Below are positions 24,203 through 34,800 of a stretch of DNA of 64,000 bases, piece by piece. The translations under genes and the position numbers were made by a program. This DNA comes from Vigna angularis (Eukaryota > Streptophyta > Magnoliopsida > Fabales > Fabaceae), in assembly GCF_016808095.1 (NCBI RefSeq), contig NC_068973.1:6568501-6632500 (forward strand), in the 5' to 3' direction. How positions within the stretch are numbered: the first letter of the stretch is position 1; each line of letters starts with the position of its first letter. The notes beneath the pieces are model-generated. The model was not told the DNA's origin. It searched no databases and worked only from the letters and a program-made list of their open reading frames with translations.

Positions 24203-25744
24203 GCATCAGTGTGTCAAGCTAATGACGTTAAACAAGCGCTTACTGGGAGGCAACCCAACTTTCTAACCTTCTTTCAATGATTTTTTGTTAATTGTGTGTT
24301 GTTGATTGTTTGTTTGTGTTTTAGCACTTGTTAAAATTTTGTCTGTGAGGAAGTTGTTACTGTTTTGTGTAGCTTGAGTTGTGAATGGTGTGATTATGTG
24401 GTGTCATGATTTTTAATTGCTTGTTTTGGAGAATGTTGAAAATTTGTGAAATTGAACACCTTCAAATTGATTCTTCAAGTGAATTTCCCTTATTGAAGAT
24501 TTAAGCAAACGTGTTTGATAAAAAGAAGGTGTTCTGGGGTGTTTTGAGAGCTAGAGAATGCAAAAATCAGAAAATGGTACTGTGAGTTGAGCCATTCTGC
24601 AGTCTGCTGAAATTCTGCAGAATTCACGCCCAAGCCCCCCTGACCAGGCGCGCCCAGGCGCGAGACATCAGCGTGCTGGTCGCGCCCGGGCGCGAGAAAA
24701 GGGGCGCCCGGGCGCGACATGTGCAGGCCCAATTTTTTCTGATTTTAAGTGCACAGGTCTGATGTCCCTCATTTTCAAACCCTAATTTCCAGCCCTCTCT
24801 CTCTCTCTCTCGTGCCTACTCTCTCCAAAACCCCAAAATCACCATACCCTTCCATCTAAGCCACACAAACTACCACCAATCAACAACATTCCCACTCACC
24901 ATTGTGAACTCTCTCACTTAGTAAACCTATTCCCAACTCAACCCACCCACTCAACTTTATCACTTCCATTGTGAACTCTAACACCCACTCATTCTCATCA
25001 CCAAAAATCCGTTTTCTTTGGGTAATCACGGTCAAGCTCTCAACCTTCTCAAGATCCCCAAATTCAAATTCAAATTCAATTCTCCAAATCAAGTAGGTTT
25101 TGCTTTCGTATGCTTCTTTTGAAATTCCTTTGCTTTCATGTGTTGATTGTTGTTTGAATTAGACTAGGATTGTACAATTGAACTGCTTGAATGCATGATT
25201 GATGATTGAAAAACTGGAAAAAACCACCACCATTGAGTTCTGCACTCTGCAGAAACTCGCGCCCGGGCGCCCCTTGCAGGTCGCGCCCAGGCGCGACTGG
25301 CTCGGCCAAAATTTTGGCCATGCTTTGATCTTCAATTGTTTTCCCATTTTCTCTGTTTCATCCGTGCTTTGATTGCTTTGTTTTAGTTAGTGTGTTTAAT
25401 TGAATTGCTTACATGCTGGATTGAATTCAGAAAACCCTCAAAAATCACCAAAATAGGTAACCCAAAAAGGCAAAATTCTGCAGAAAATTTCATGCAGAAG
25501 TCGCGCCCGGGCGCCCCTAGCAGGTCGCGCCTGGGCGCGACTGGTTCGGCCAGAATTTGCCAAAACTTGAGCTTTTCATGTGTTTTGTTTATTTTTGTCT
25601 TTTGATTTCTTTGTAATTGTTTGTGATTGAGTGTATTAATTGTTTGTGTTTGCTCGTGAGCCTTGAATGCACAAATGTTACATCTTACTTTGATCTTTCT
25701 GTGTTTCCTCCTCACATTCACAATCCTTGAATGTTTGTGCAGAA
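24203..25744 (+). repeat. Spacer between pol and third frame, with three CpG-dyad modules
   Basis: Non-coding. Three modules each combine a CTGCAG phrase with GC dyads: 24595-24720 (TTCTGCAGAA, then TCGCGCCCGGGCGCGA and GGGCGCCCGGGCGCGAC), 25246-25305 (TCTGCAGAA, CGCGCCCGGGCGCC, TCGCGCCCAGGCGCGA) and 25476-25545 (TTCTGCAGAA, TCGCGCCCGGGCGCC, TCGCGCCTGGGCGCGA). The last two end TGG(C/T)TCGGCCA. A CT microsatellite lies near 24792-24812. The segment ends in a splice-acceptor-like TTTGTGCAG (25734-25742) directly before the next ATG. Confidence 0.8.
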
Positions 25745-27004
25745 ATGGCCTCTGTTTCAGGAACAAAAAGAATCAAAACCACAGCAACAAAGAGGCAGAA
25801 GCAAAAGAAGCATTCCAAACCTCAAACCTTCCTCTCTCAGAGACACAAGAAAAATTTTGAGGAGTCTCAAAACAGACGGCTCCTTATGGAAAGAGTAGTA
25901 GAACAGCTACCTCGGGAGGAACCACAATTTGCCCAAGAGGTGTGGCGTCGACATTGGAGCAATCTTATCTCATTCCCTGAACCGGCTAATATTGATGTAG
26001 TCCGGGAATTCTATGCCAATGCTCGCAGCTATTTAGACGAACCACAACCGTTCACAAGTTATGTGCGAGGGAGGCCTGTAGCTTTTGATGCAAATACCAT
26101 CAACTCTTTCTTGAACACTCAGTGGCCAGGGGGAAATTCAACATGTCATTACTCAGACGCAAACAGATCAAATTTTGCAGGGATAGACTATGAGGAGGTT
26201 GAGAGGACCTTGTGCCTCCCCAGAGGACACTTTCATAGAAACCGACAGGGACAACCATTGCATATCAAGCGTTCCTTTCTTACACCTCTCTCCAAATATT
26301 GGATGGCATTCATTCATGCCAACATATCTCCGTGCTCCCATATGTCTGACCTCAATGTAAGTAGAGCACTCCTCCTTTTCCTTATATTGCAGGGTAAGCC
26401 AATCAATGTGGGAAACATTATTGCACACGAGATCAATGACTGTGCCAATACTGCCCTGAGCAACACTCCACTAGGTCACCCATCTCTGATCACTCACCTA
26501 TGTGAGATTGCTGGGGTTGATACTTCACTGCCTCCATTTGAGAAACCAAGGAAAACCATTGATCGATCCTATTACCTGCAATACTGCTTAATTGATGAGG
26601 ACGGTCAGAACATCCCTGCACCCCAGCCACCACGAAGGCATAGGAGAAATCAGCCTGACCCACCTGCACAGCCTGAAGAAGACGGCCCACAAAACCCCTT
26701 CAATATGGCCGACCTCAATGCTAAGCTGGAAGCACTACACAGGATGGGCCTTGCTCACGCAGACATGATGCGTCAGGTCTACGCCTCCTCTCACCCAGGT
26801 TTCATGACTTCTGAGGAGTATGCTGCAAGAGTAGCTTGGCCTGGGGACCAGACCTCTACTGATGGGGGAGCTGGAACATCTTCTGGAGCTCAAGCAATGG
26901 AAGAATCTGAAGAGGAAGAGGAGGAGGAACAATCTGAAGAGGAAGAGGAGGAGGAGCAATCTGAAGAAGAAGAAGAAGTGGAGGACACTGAGAGTGATTC
27001 TTGA
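25745..27004 (+). CDS. Athila third frame (plant transposon-associated protein)
   Basis: A 419-residue frame downstream of pol, starting at the ATG just after a TTTGTGCAG acceptor-like site; an alternative upstream TTG start is less likely. The N-terminus is strongly basic (KRIKTTATKRQKQKKHSK), which could be a nuclear signal. The middle (about residues 50-290) matches the putative plant transposon / Athila ORF-1-like family: REFYANA, FTSYVRGR, INSFLNTQW, LSKYWMAFIHANI and SRALLLFLILQG. The C-terminus is an acidic repeat of EEEEEEQS units (about 385-419). In Athila elements this position is often called env-like, but I see no signal peptide or clear transmembrane segment. Its function is unknown. 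Long minus-strand frames opposite the acidic tail are shadows. Confidence 0.85.
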   Translation: MASVSGTKRIKTTATKRQKQKKHSKPQTFLSQRHKKNFEESQNRRLLMERVVEQLPREEPQFAQEVWRRHWSNLISFPEPANIDVVREFYANARSYLDEPQPFTSYVRGRPVAFDANTINSFLNTQWPGGNSTCHYSDANRSNFAGIDYEEVERTLCLPRGHFHRNRQGQPLHIKRSFLTPLSKYWMAFIHANISPCSHMSDLNVSRALLLFLILQGKPINVGNIIAHEINDCANTALSNTPLGHPSLITHLCEIAGVDTSLPPFEKPRKTIDRSYYLQYCLIDEDGQNIPAPQPPRRHRRNQPDPPAQPEEDGPQNPFNMADLNAKLEALHRMGLAHADMMRQVYASSHPGFMTSEEYAARVAWPGDQTSTDGGAGTSSGAQAMEESEEEEEEEQSEEEEEEEQSEEEEEVEDTESDS

Positions 27005-27667
27005 GGAGACAGATGAGACAATGAGACGGGCAACTTTCATCTCTTTCATAAACAATTACTACTTTCATGCTTTAAATTCCGTAGTTAATTTTATTTCAGC
27101 ACTCGTACTTTTGAACTTGGTTGAATGAACATGTTGATGAAAATGTTTCGAACTTGACTTGATTAGAAATCGCTTGTGTTTGCTTTTACTCTGTGAGACT
27201 TTGAAATTAGGCTCGAGTTGGGTAGTTTCTTTTCACTGTGGTTACGCTCGACTGAATGAATTTCATGCGCTGTTCTTCTTGTGATTAATATGCATGGCAT
27301 TGTGTTTGAAAACAAATTTGGAACCCTAAGTAACCTAGTGAGATTTTGTGCTCCAGAATGATTGTTGAATGATATCACCTTAGAAGCATAATTGAGTTTT
27401 GCCTGATTTTCTCTGAAGTGGATCATTTACTTGTTCAATACACATGATCAAGGTTGTCTTGTTCTCCCTTTGTTGTCTTAAGTTCTTGAACCCAAAGCCT
27501 ATTGTAACCTTTTGTAGCCCATCCATGAACCTTAAAAAGCAATCCGAAAACAATTTGTAATCCCTCTACCTTAAGCTAAGATGAGCATTCAAGTGGGGTA
27601 CAGGAAAATGGTTCAAGTTTGGGGTATTTGAGGTGACATGTGAATTGACATTAAGAGGGCGCGACCT

Positions 27668-27699
<32 letters not shown>

Positions 27700-28304
27700 A
27701 AAATTTTTAAAAAATTATTTAAAATTAAAAGTATTACAAAAAGGGAAAAAGAAGTAAGATTTGCTTACAATTGGTGGAAGTACGCGAGACTTTGTTATCT
27801 TGTGCTAAAATGAATGCTCTCTTAGTATTAGTTTTGCCTAGAAAAACCAAAGCTCCTTCTTAACCTAACCCTTGTAAAGCCTTGAATGTTCTTGTATCTC
27901 AATTTTATAGGTAAGTGTGTTCATTGTAAGGGAAATGAAAGGCAAAGTTCAATTGTGTGATATTGTGATGTTTGAGTGAGAGACACACCTCCCCATACAT
28001 CTATGAGATTGAGTGAAACAGTTTCTTTTCAGAGGAAGGGTTCCATGTTAGTTAAGAAAATACTTTTGTCATGTGTGTTAGTCCCTCATAGAACATAGCT
28101 GTTGTTTAAATTCTGTAAGTTTGTGAGTACCACCAGTGAAAGTTTCACCTCTTGTGACAAAAATCTAGTCAACATGATGAGCAAGCATGATTGAATTTTA
28201 TTCTTGTTTAGTGATGAAGCATTAGAGTTGTTTGTTTGTTCAAACCAGTTCATTTGTTTGTTTTTTTCTGCTTGAGGACAAGCAAGATTTCAAGTTTGGG
28301 GTTG
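27005..28304 (+). other. Athila 3' untranslated spacer and polypurine tract
   Basis: Non-coding spacer between the third frame and the 3' LTR. It contains a poly(A) run of about 26 bases (27669-27694) followed by an A/T-rich stretch. The polypurine tract AAGTTTGGGGTTG (28292-28304) lies directly before the LTR start at 28305. No gene is seen. Confidence 0.8.
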
Positions 28305-29716
28305 TGATAACGGTAATTTTTACCATTATCTTTGAACCAATTCTTGTACCAAATCTACCCTTTTTAAGCTTGAAACATGTTTAATCCTCCCTTGTCATCT
28401 AAGTTTGCGAATAAGTCTAGCTTAAGCGTTACATGCAAGTTTTCATCATTAATTCCTCAAATTTGTAGGCGAATTGCAAGCTGTTAGAGAAGTACTGTAT
28501 TCACCAAGAATGGGAGCAAGAAAAGGATTCAAAAGCAGGATCTGATGGAGCAGGAAAGGAAGTTCACGCCTAAAAGCCCAAGAAGAAGGAAGCAGGATAC
28601 AATTTCTGCGCAAGCCTCGCGCCTGGGCGCGACCAAAAGGGCGCTTGGGCGCGACCATATGCGCGAGCTCCGCGCCCAGGCGCGACCAAGAGGGCGCCCG
28701 GGCGCGACCATCTGCGCGAGCTCCGCGCCTGGGCGCGAGAAAGAGGGCGCCCGGGCGCGACCTTCTGCGAGAGCTTCGCGCCTGGGCGCGACTGAGGAGG
28801 GGCGCCCGGGCGCGAACTCTGCTGACATGGAACCCTAGATCTATTTAAAGCATTCTGTAACTGAGGGTGGTATCTTCTTGACGGCTGGAGCTTGGAACAC
28901 CATTTTCGGACCTAAGGGAGCTGGTTTTGGGCAGTGGAAACTCTCCATCCTTCCTCCTTGGATCCCCATTCTTCCATTTTTCTCCATTGTAAGCTCAAGT
29001 TCTCCATGACTATGGAGAACTAATTTCATTTTGTTGGGGAATGATGTAGTTACGAAACTTTCATGTAAATGCACTTGAGTTTAATGAATTTAAGCTTCCT
29101 TCAATTGATTGTGAGTGTTTAATTTCCTTCTCTTAAAGCTTGTTGTGACTTGATCAACCATAACATGAATCTAAGATTTGCTAGATATTGGAAAGTATTG
29201 TGTGGATCTTGAACTGGAATTAACACCTAAGGGAGATTGTATCTAGGAATGGAGCTTGATGCTTTAGTTGTCTTAAACCTCTAATCGTAATGCAGATGAA
29301 CTTTCTAGGTTACCAAGGAATTGGGACTGAAAGAAGTGAGTCTAGGCTTTTTCTACCAAGGAATTGGGTCTAAGTATAATAGGAAGGTTGACAAATGCAA
29401 TTAATTGATGAAGTAGTGATGTGCATTTGCATGATAGTGTAGTAATTACAATCATTCTCCAACATCTCATCCATATTGTTTCATTATCCATTAACCATTT
29501 TCCAATCTTTTAGCCTCTAAGACGTTCATTTTATCACATATATTTGAATTGGAATTTTATTACACTTGAATCATACCAAAATGATGTATTCTTAGTCTAA
29601 GTTAGTTAACTTATTATACGGTTCTAAGGTATTACACGAGTCTCTTGGGAAACGATATCCGGTCTTACCGGTTTTATTACTTAGAACGATTTGGTACACT
29701 TGCCAGAAAGTTAACA
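28305..29716 (+). repeat. Athila 3' LTR
   Basis: Same start, end and length (1412 bp) as the 5' LTR and apparently identical, including the dyad cluster at about 28614-28820. It is followed by the GCGAC duplication at 29717-29721. Confidence 0.95.
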
Positions 29717-30284
29717 GCGACTCCAAAATCTCTTTTCGAAACCCGTTTCTTTTTTGGATCGTCGTCCCGTCGCGATTCCGGTTGCGACACAAGCAAAACC
29801 CGCATTAAAGAGCTAGGATCTAAGACAACATGTGAATCATCTTCCATCCCTAGAATCAATGACCCACAAGGACTCCTATTTCAGTTCTGGGTTTCATCTT
29901 ACGTCCCCATAATCCATAAAACCCCAAAATCAAGTAATGAACGTCCCCATTACATGCAAGCTTTAAGATCGGAAACAAGAATACTAGCAATTGATAGAAA
30001 AGGCATATATATATTCAAATCATTCAACAATTACACAAGAATTCAATGGCTACAACTAACCCCAACAAAGATGGGTTTGGTTCTCCATTTCCATGGAGAA
30101 CCCTAAAGCTTACAAACATGGAAGATGGATGAAGAAGGAGACCCAAAGGAAGAGGAGGAGATGTTCCCACAAGCTCCTCGCGCCCTCCATGAGCTCCAGC
30201 CGTGAAATCGCACCTCCAAAGAACCAAAGACCCAAACCCCTTCGCGTTTTAGGGTTAAATAAGCCCAATCTGCCACATCAGAAA

Positions 30285-30475
30285 AATCGCGCCCGGCGCC
30301 CTCTATCAGTCGCGCCCGGGCACGAGGCTCTCGCAAAAAGTCGAAAACTCGTGAAAAGTCGCGCTCGGCGCCCTCTCTGTTTCGTGCCCGGGCGCGAGCC
30401 TCTCGCAAAACGTCGCGCCCGGCGCCCGGCGCCCCGTCGCGCCCGGCGCCCCGTCGCGCCCGGCGCGGACCATCT
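30285..30475 (-). repeat. GCGCCCGG-type dyad cluster in minus-strand solo LTR
   Basis: Repeats of TCGCGCCCGGCGCC and TCGCGCCCGGGC separated by CTCTCGCAAAA(A/C)GTCG. It resembles the cluster in the nested Athila LTR, but units are shorter and partly degenerate. It lies directly beside the second array type at 30490. Confidence 0.85.
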
Positions 30476-30489
30476 GGAAAAATTGAAAT

Positions 30490-30815
30490 CTGACGAGCGT
30501 CCTAAATCTTGGACGAGCGTCCTCTTATCCCTCTCTGGATGAGCGTCCTCTTAGCTCCTGGACGAGCATCCACTCTGCCTGGCTGGACGTGCGTCCGCTC
30601 TTCTGCCTTCTGGACGAGCGTCATATTCTGCCTCTGGCTGGACGAGCGTCCTCTCGTTCGTTCACACTCGACGAACGTCCACTTCTCTCTAAGCGAGCGT
30701 TCGTTCGCTGGCGACGATCGTCCTTTTCTTGGCGACGAGCGTCCTGAATCTTGGACAAGCGTCCTGCTTGTGCGAGCGTCTTGCATGTGCGACGAGCGTT
30801 TCTGCATGTGCTTGC
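30490..30815 (+). repeat. Second GGACGAGCGTCC array
   Basis: More than ten copies or near copies of GGACGAGCGTCC separated by 15-25 bp of pyrimidine-rich sequence (CTCT, TTCTGCC, TTGGCG). Variants include GGACGTGCGTCC and GACGATCGTCC, which keep the dyad although the central bases change. It sits inside the minus-strand solo LTR, while the array at 373-915 is about 13 kb outside it. Confidence 0.85.
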
Positions 30816-31027
30816 TTTGGTTTGCTCTATACATTGTTGGAGACTCTTCCAAGCTCATTTTTAGCTACAAAATAAGGGATTATTGATGAAAGTACATCAA
30901 AGTAGCCAAAAACACAATTATTTAGAAAACAAGACAAAAGAAGAGGATTTAACAAGTTATAAGTTAGAAAGGAGTTGCTTTTGCTACTAAAATGATGCTT
31001 AAATAATGGTAAAATTTAGCATTATCA

Positions 31028-31843
31028 TTCCCTCATTTGTAACTTGCTAGGCAAGCCATTTTTTCGTCAAACAACTCGAATACTATAGGTTTAGGCTATC
31101 AAACTCGCCCAACAAGTCAGCCTGGTGACCAATGGTGATTTTTTGGTGGTCCATTGTAATATAATCCTACAAGTGAATCTTTTCTTTATGTTTGCAGTCT
31201 TGGGTGCAATTCTAGAGCCCCTAAAGTAGGTATTTGTCTAAAAATCATTCTTTCTTATCCAATCATGCTTCCTTGAGTCTCAACTTGTTTTCTTTCACCA
31301 AAATCGCTACCTATTTCCTTATTTCACGCACTCAAAGAGAAATTAGAGGTAAAAAAGACATATATAAACAAAACACAAGAAAACATAGAAACACAATAAA
31401 CATGAAACAAAACAAGGTAAAAGTTATTAAGGAGTTTATTTATTCATGAAAGTATACACACAAAAACACGTAAAATCAAGCGTTATCACCTTGCCATCAA
31501 TGTTCCTCACACCATCACCGGAGTTGCTGAAACTACAATCAAAGGCGTTGTTAGAAACCACTTCATCTTCCTTCTTCATGTGTGGCTCCATCTTATTCTT
31601 TCCAAATTCAGATCGTGACGACCATGGGAGATCGTCAATGACATTGACCACCACCAGAGTCCTTGTCGAGCCTCCATTGTTAATGATGAAACCAAATCAT
31701 CATTTCAAATCACAAAACCAAATCGCAACTCTTCATTCCCAACTCTAGTCAACAATGCCACCTAACCAGATTTGCCATTTCCAGAACTCTTTTGGTTGGA
31801 AGATTTATCATTGTAATTGAAGTGCACCACATCGCATTAGAAC
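31028..31843. other. Flank between solo LTR and copia element
   Basis: No gene called. On the minus strand a sequence starting at 31488 (TGATAACGCTTGATTTTACG) resembles the start of an Athila-type LTR, so this piece could be part of yet another, older LTR. Adjoining it, a minus-strand frame (31490-31690) ends at a GT exactly at that LTR-like start. It could be a host exon fragment but I do not recognise it. Confidence 0.4.
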
Positions 31844-34800
31844 ATGACATCGAACCTCTGCTTGGGGTTTTTTCTTTATAGTGTCGTTGCCAATAACAAC
31901 GAATACCACAAGTTGCTCGAAGACATTAAAGCAGAAAACATTCTACTACCGGATGAATTCGTTTCAGAACTACTGATCGAGAAATTACCGCCATCCTGGA
32001 CAGATTACAAACAACAGTTGAAACACAGACACAAGCAAATGTCTCTACCAAAACTCATTACACACATAATAATTGAAGATACCAATAGGAAGGAGTCTGC
32101 TACTACAAGGACCAAAGCTTTATCTGCGAAAGCAAACATGGTAGAAGGAAAACCTGCTCCTAAAAGGTACGAATACAAACCTGATCACAAAAGGAAAAAT
32201 AATTTTCTTAAATCTCGTCCCCATGAATCTAAACCCAACTTTAAAAAGAAAGGAAATTGCTTCGTATGTGGGAAGCCAGGCCATCATGCACCGCAGTGCA
32301 GGCGCAGAGTAAGAAACGACAATCCTCCTAAGGCTAATATAGTCGAAGGAGATGACATTATTGCTGCGGTCGTTTCTCAAGTAAATCTGATGACTAATGT
32401 GAGCAAGTGGGTGGTAGACTCTGGTGCTACCAGGCATATCTGTGCAAACAGAAGTGCTTTTACCTCTTACACTAGTGTAGGGGATGGAGAAGAACACGTC
32501 TACCTCGGTGATTCCAGGACCACTCCTGTTCTGGGAAAAGGGAAAGTTATTCTCAAACTCACATCTGGAAAGACTCTAGCCTTGAGTGATGTGCAACATG
32601 TGCCATCAATCAAAGTTAATTTAATCTCTGTATCACTACTGGGAAAAGTGGGGGTTAAAGTGACTTCTGAGTCTGACAAGATCATCATGACAAAAAATAA
32701 TGTTTTCGTGGGGAAGGGATATTGTGATCAAGGACTCTTCATTCTAAATGTTTCTGAAAATATTAATGAATCATCTTCTTCTGCTTATATTGTTGACTCG
32801 TATGATATATGGCATGCTAGATTAGGACATCTAAATTCTTCCTATGTTATGAAATTAAAACAACTAGGATTGATTAATATGCATGATAAACAGAGTAGTA
32901 AATGTGATATATGTGTATAATCTAAAATAACAAAGAAAACATGTTTCTCTGTAGAACGTCAACCTGAGCTATTAGGGTTAATTCATACTGATCTAGCTGA
33001 TATGAAACAAACCATGTCTAGAGGAGGTAAAAATTATTTTGTGACCTTTATAGATGATTATTCTAGATACACCAAAGTATACTTAATCAAACATAAAGAT
33101 GAAGCCTTTGATGTATTTTTAACCTACAAAGCAGAAGTAGAAAATCAGTTGAATAAGAAAATTAAAAGGATTAAATCAGATAGAGGTGGTGAGTATGTGC
33201 TCTTTAATGACTATTGTGTTAAAGAAGGAATCATCCATGAGGTAACTCCACCATATTCACCTGAGTCTAATGGAGTAGCTGAGAGAAAAAATAGAACCCT
33301 TAAGGAAATGATGAATGCTATGCTTGTTAGTTCTAGTGCACTTGATAACCTTTGGGGAGAAGCCTTGCTTACTGCATGTTTTTTACAAAATAGAATACCC
33401 CATAAGAAAACTGGTAAAACTCCGTATGAGCTGTGAAGAGGTTATCAACCTAACCTTAAATATTTAAGAGTGTGGGGGTGCCTAGCTAAGGTGATGTTAC
33501 CCGATCCTAAGAAAAGGAAAATAGGCTCTAAAACCTCTGATTGTATGTTCTTAGGTTATGCTGAACATAGTGCTGCCTATAGGTTTCTAGTTCTTAAAAG
33601 TGATATACTTGAAAGAAATTCTATAATGGAGACGAAAAATGCTGAATTTTTTGAACATGTGTTTCCCTTAAAGGTTAGTGAGATGTCTCAACCTGTTGAT
33701 AATAATGATAATAGTAATACCATAAATGAGGATTTGAGAAGAAGCAAAAGGCAGAGAAAGGAAACTTCCTTTGGAGATGACTTTTATACTTATCTTGTTG
33801 ACAATGATCCATGTAACTTTGTAGAAGCCATTAGTGCTCCTGATGCAAAACAGTGGGATAAGGCCATTAGGACTGAAATTGAATCAATTCAGAAAAATAA
33901 TACTTGGACCTTAGTTGATTTGCCTAAAGGAGCAAAACCCATTGGTTGTAAGTGGATCTTTAAGAAAAAGTATCATCCTGATGGATCCATAGAGAAATAT
34001 AAGGAAGGATTAGTAGCAAAAGGTTTTACTCAAAAACCCAACATAGATTACTTTGATACTTTTGCTCTAGTGACTAGGATTTCCTCTATTCGAGTTTTGT
34101 TAGCCCTAGCAGCTATCCATAAGCTAGTGATACATCAGATGGATGTTAAAACTGCCTTTTTGAATGGTGATTTAGAGGAGGAAATTTATATGACTCAACC
34201 TGAAGGGTGTGTTGTACCTGGTCAAGAGAATAAGGTATGTAAACTTTTAAAATCTTTGTATGGATTGAAACAAGCACCAAAACAATGGCATGAAAAACTA
34301 GATAATGTATTGCTATGTGATGGTTTTTCACCTAGTGATGCTGATAAATGTGTGTACTCTAAATTTGAAAATGGTGATTGTGTCATTATATGTTTGTATG
34401 TGGATGACATGTTAATTTTTGGTACATGCAATGAGATTGTTACTAAAACTAAATTATTTCTAGGATCGAATTTTGAAATGAAAGACATGGGTGAAGCCAA
34501 TGTAATTTTAGGTGTTAGAATCATAAGGAAGGGAGATAGTATATTACTATCCCAAGAACAATACATTGAAAAACTTCTTAAGAAGTTTGGGTATTATGAT
34601 TTCAAACTCGTGAGTACCCCTTATGATGCTAACTCTAAATTAATGAAAAATAGAGGAGAATCATTATCTCAGCCTCAGTATGCCCAGATAATTGGGAGCT
34701 TACTACACTTGATGAGCTTTTCTAGACCTGATATTGCTTATGCAATAGGTAGACTGAGTAGGTACACTCAATGTCCAAATCAAGAACATTGGGATGCACT

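Larger units (their letters stand above)
17210..29716 (+). mobile_element. Full-length Athila-type Ty3 LTR retrotransposon
   Basis: A complete 12.5-kb element: 5' LTR 17210-18621, primer-binding site 18628-18645, gag, pol, a third reading frame, a polypurine tract at about 28290-28304 and 3' LTR 28305-29716. It is flanked by GCGAC on both sides (17205-17209 and 29717-29721), a perfect target-site duplication in the Tat-like LTR. The two LTRs are both 1412 bp and I saw no difference on reading them, so insertion is very recent. Order of domains (protease, RT, RNase H, integrase), the DLGA protease motif and the extra downstream frame place it in the Athila/Tat branch of Ty3 elements. One in-frame UAG lies between gag and pol. 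Confidence 0.95.
13783..29789 (+). mobile_element. Solo LTR (Ty3, Tat/Ogre-like), split by Athila
   Basis: Starts TGTCAACACTCAATTTTGTC at 13783 and ends GGTTGCGACA at 29789. Flanking copies of CAAGC (13778-13782 and 29790-29794) form a perfect target-site duplication inside the older minus-strand LTR. With the Athila insertion removed, the LTR is about 3.5 kb (13783-17209 plus 29722-29789). Such length, paired ACTACGTAACCC / ATACGTAGGAGCAAGG phrases (16770-16950) and CTTCGGGCAGGCGCTGTAGGG are typical of Tat/Ogre-lineage LTRs as I know them; the lineage is inference because there is no internal coding region. It contains a 42/55-bp dyad array and a 99-bp tandem repeat. Short open frames inside it (for example 14511-14981 minus) show no known domain. 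Confidence 0.85.
13353..31027 (-). mobile_element. Solo LTR on minus strand, split by later insertions
   Basis: On the minus strand the LTR runs from TGATAATGCTAAATTTTACC (starting at 31027) to GGTTTTTGGACTAACA-like sequence ending at 13353, so it has TG...CA ends. Both outer ends are flanked by TTCCC (13348-13352 and 31028-31032), a perfect 5-bp target-site duplication. Its two parts are 13353-13782 and 29795-31027, together about 1663 bp. The start resembles the LTR of the Athila element nested within it (TGATAACGGTAATTTTTACC), and both share a GATA(T/C)CCGGTCTTACCGGTTT phrase near the end. I infer an Athila-type solo LTR left by recombination. It carries two kinds of CpG dyads (30285-30475 and 30490-30815). 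Confidence 0.85.

Noticed and set aside
26735..27068. Minus-strand hydrophobic frames
   Set aside because: They are the reverse of the acidic GAA/GAG repeat at the end of the Athila third frame.
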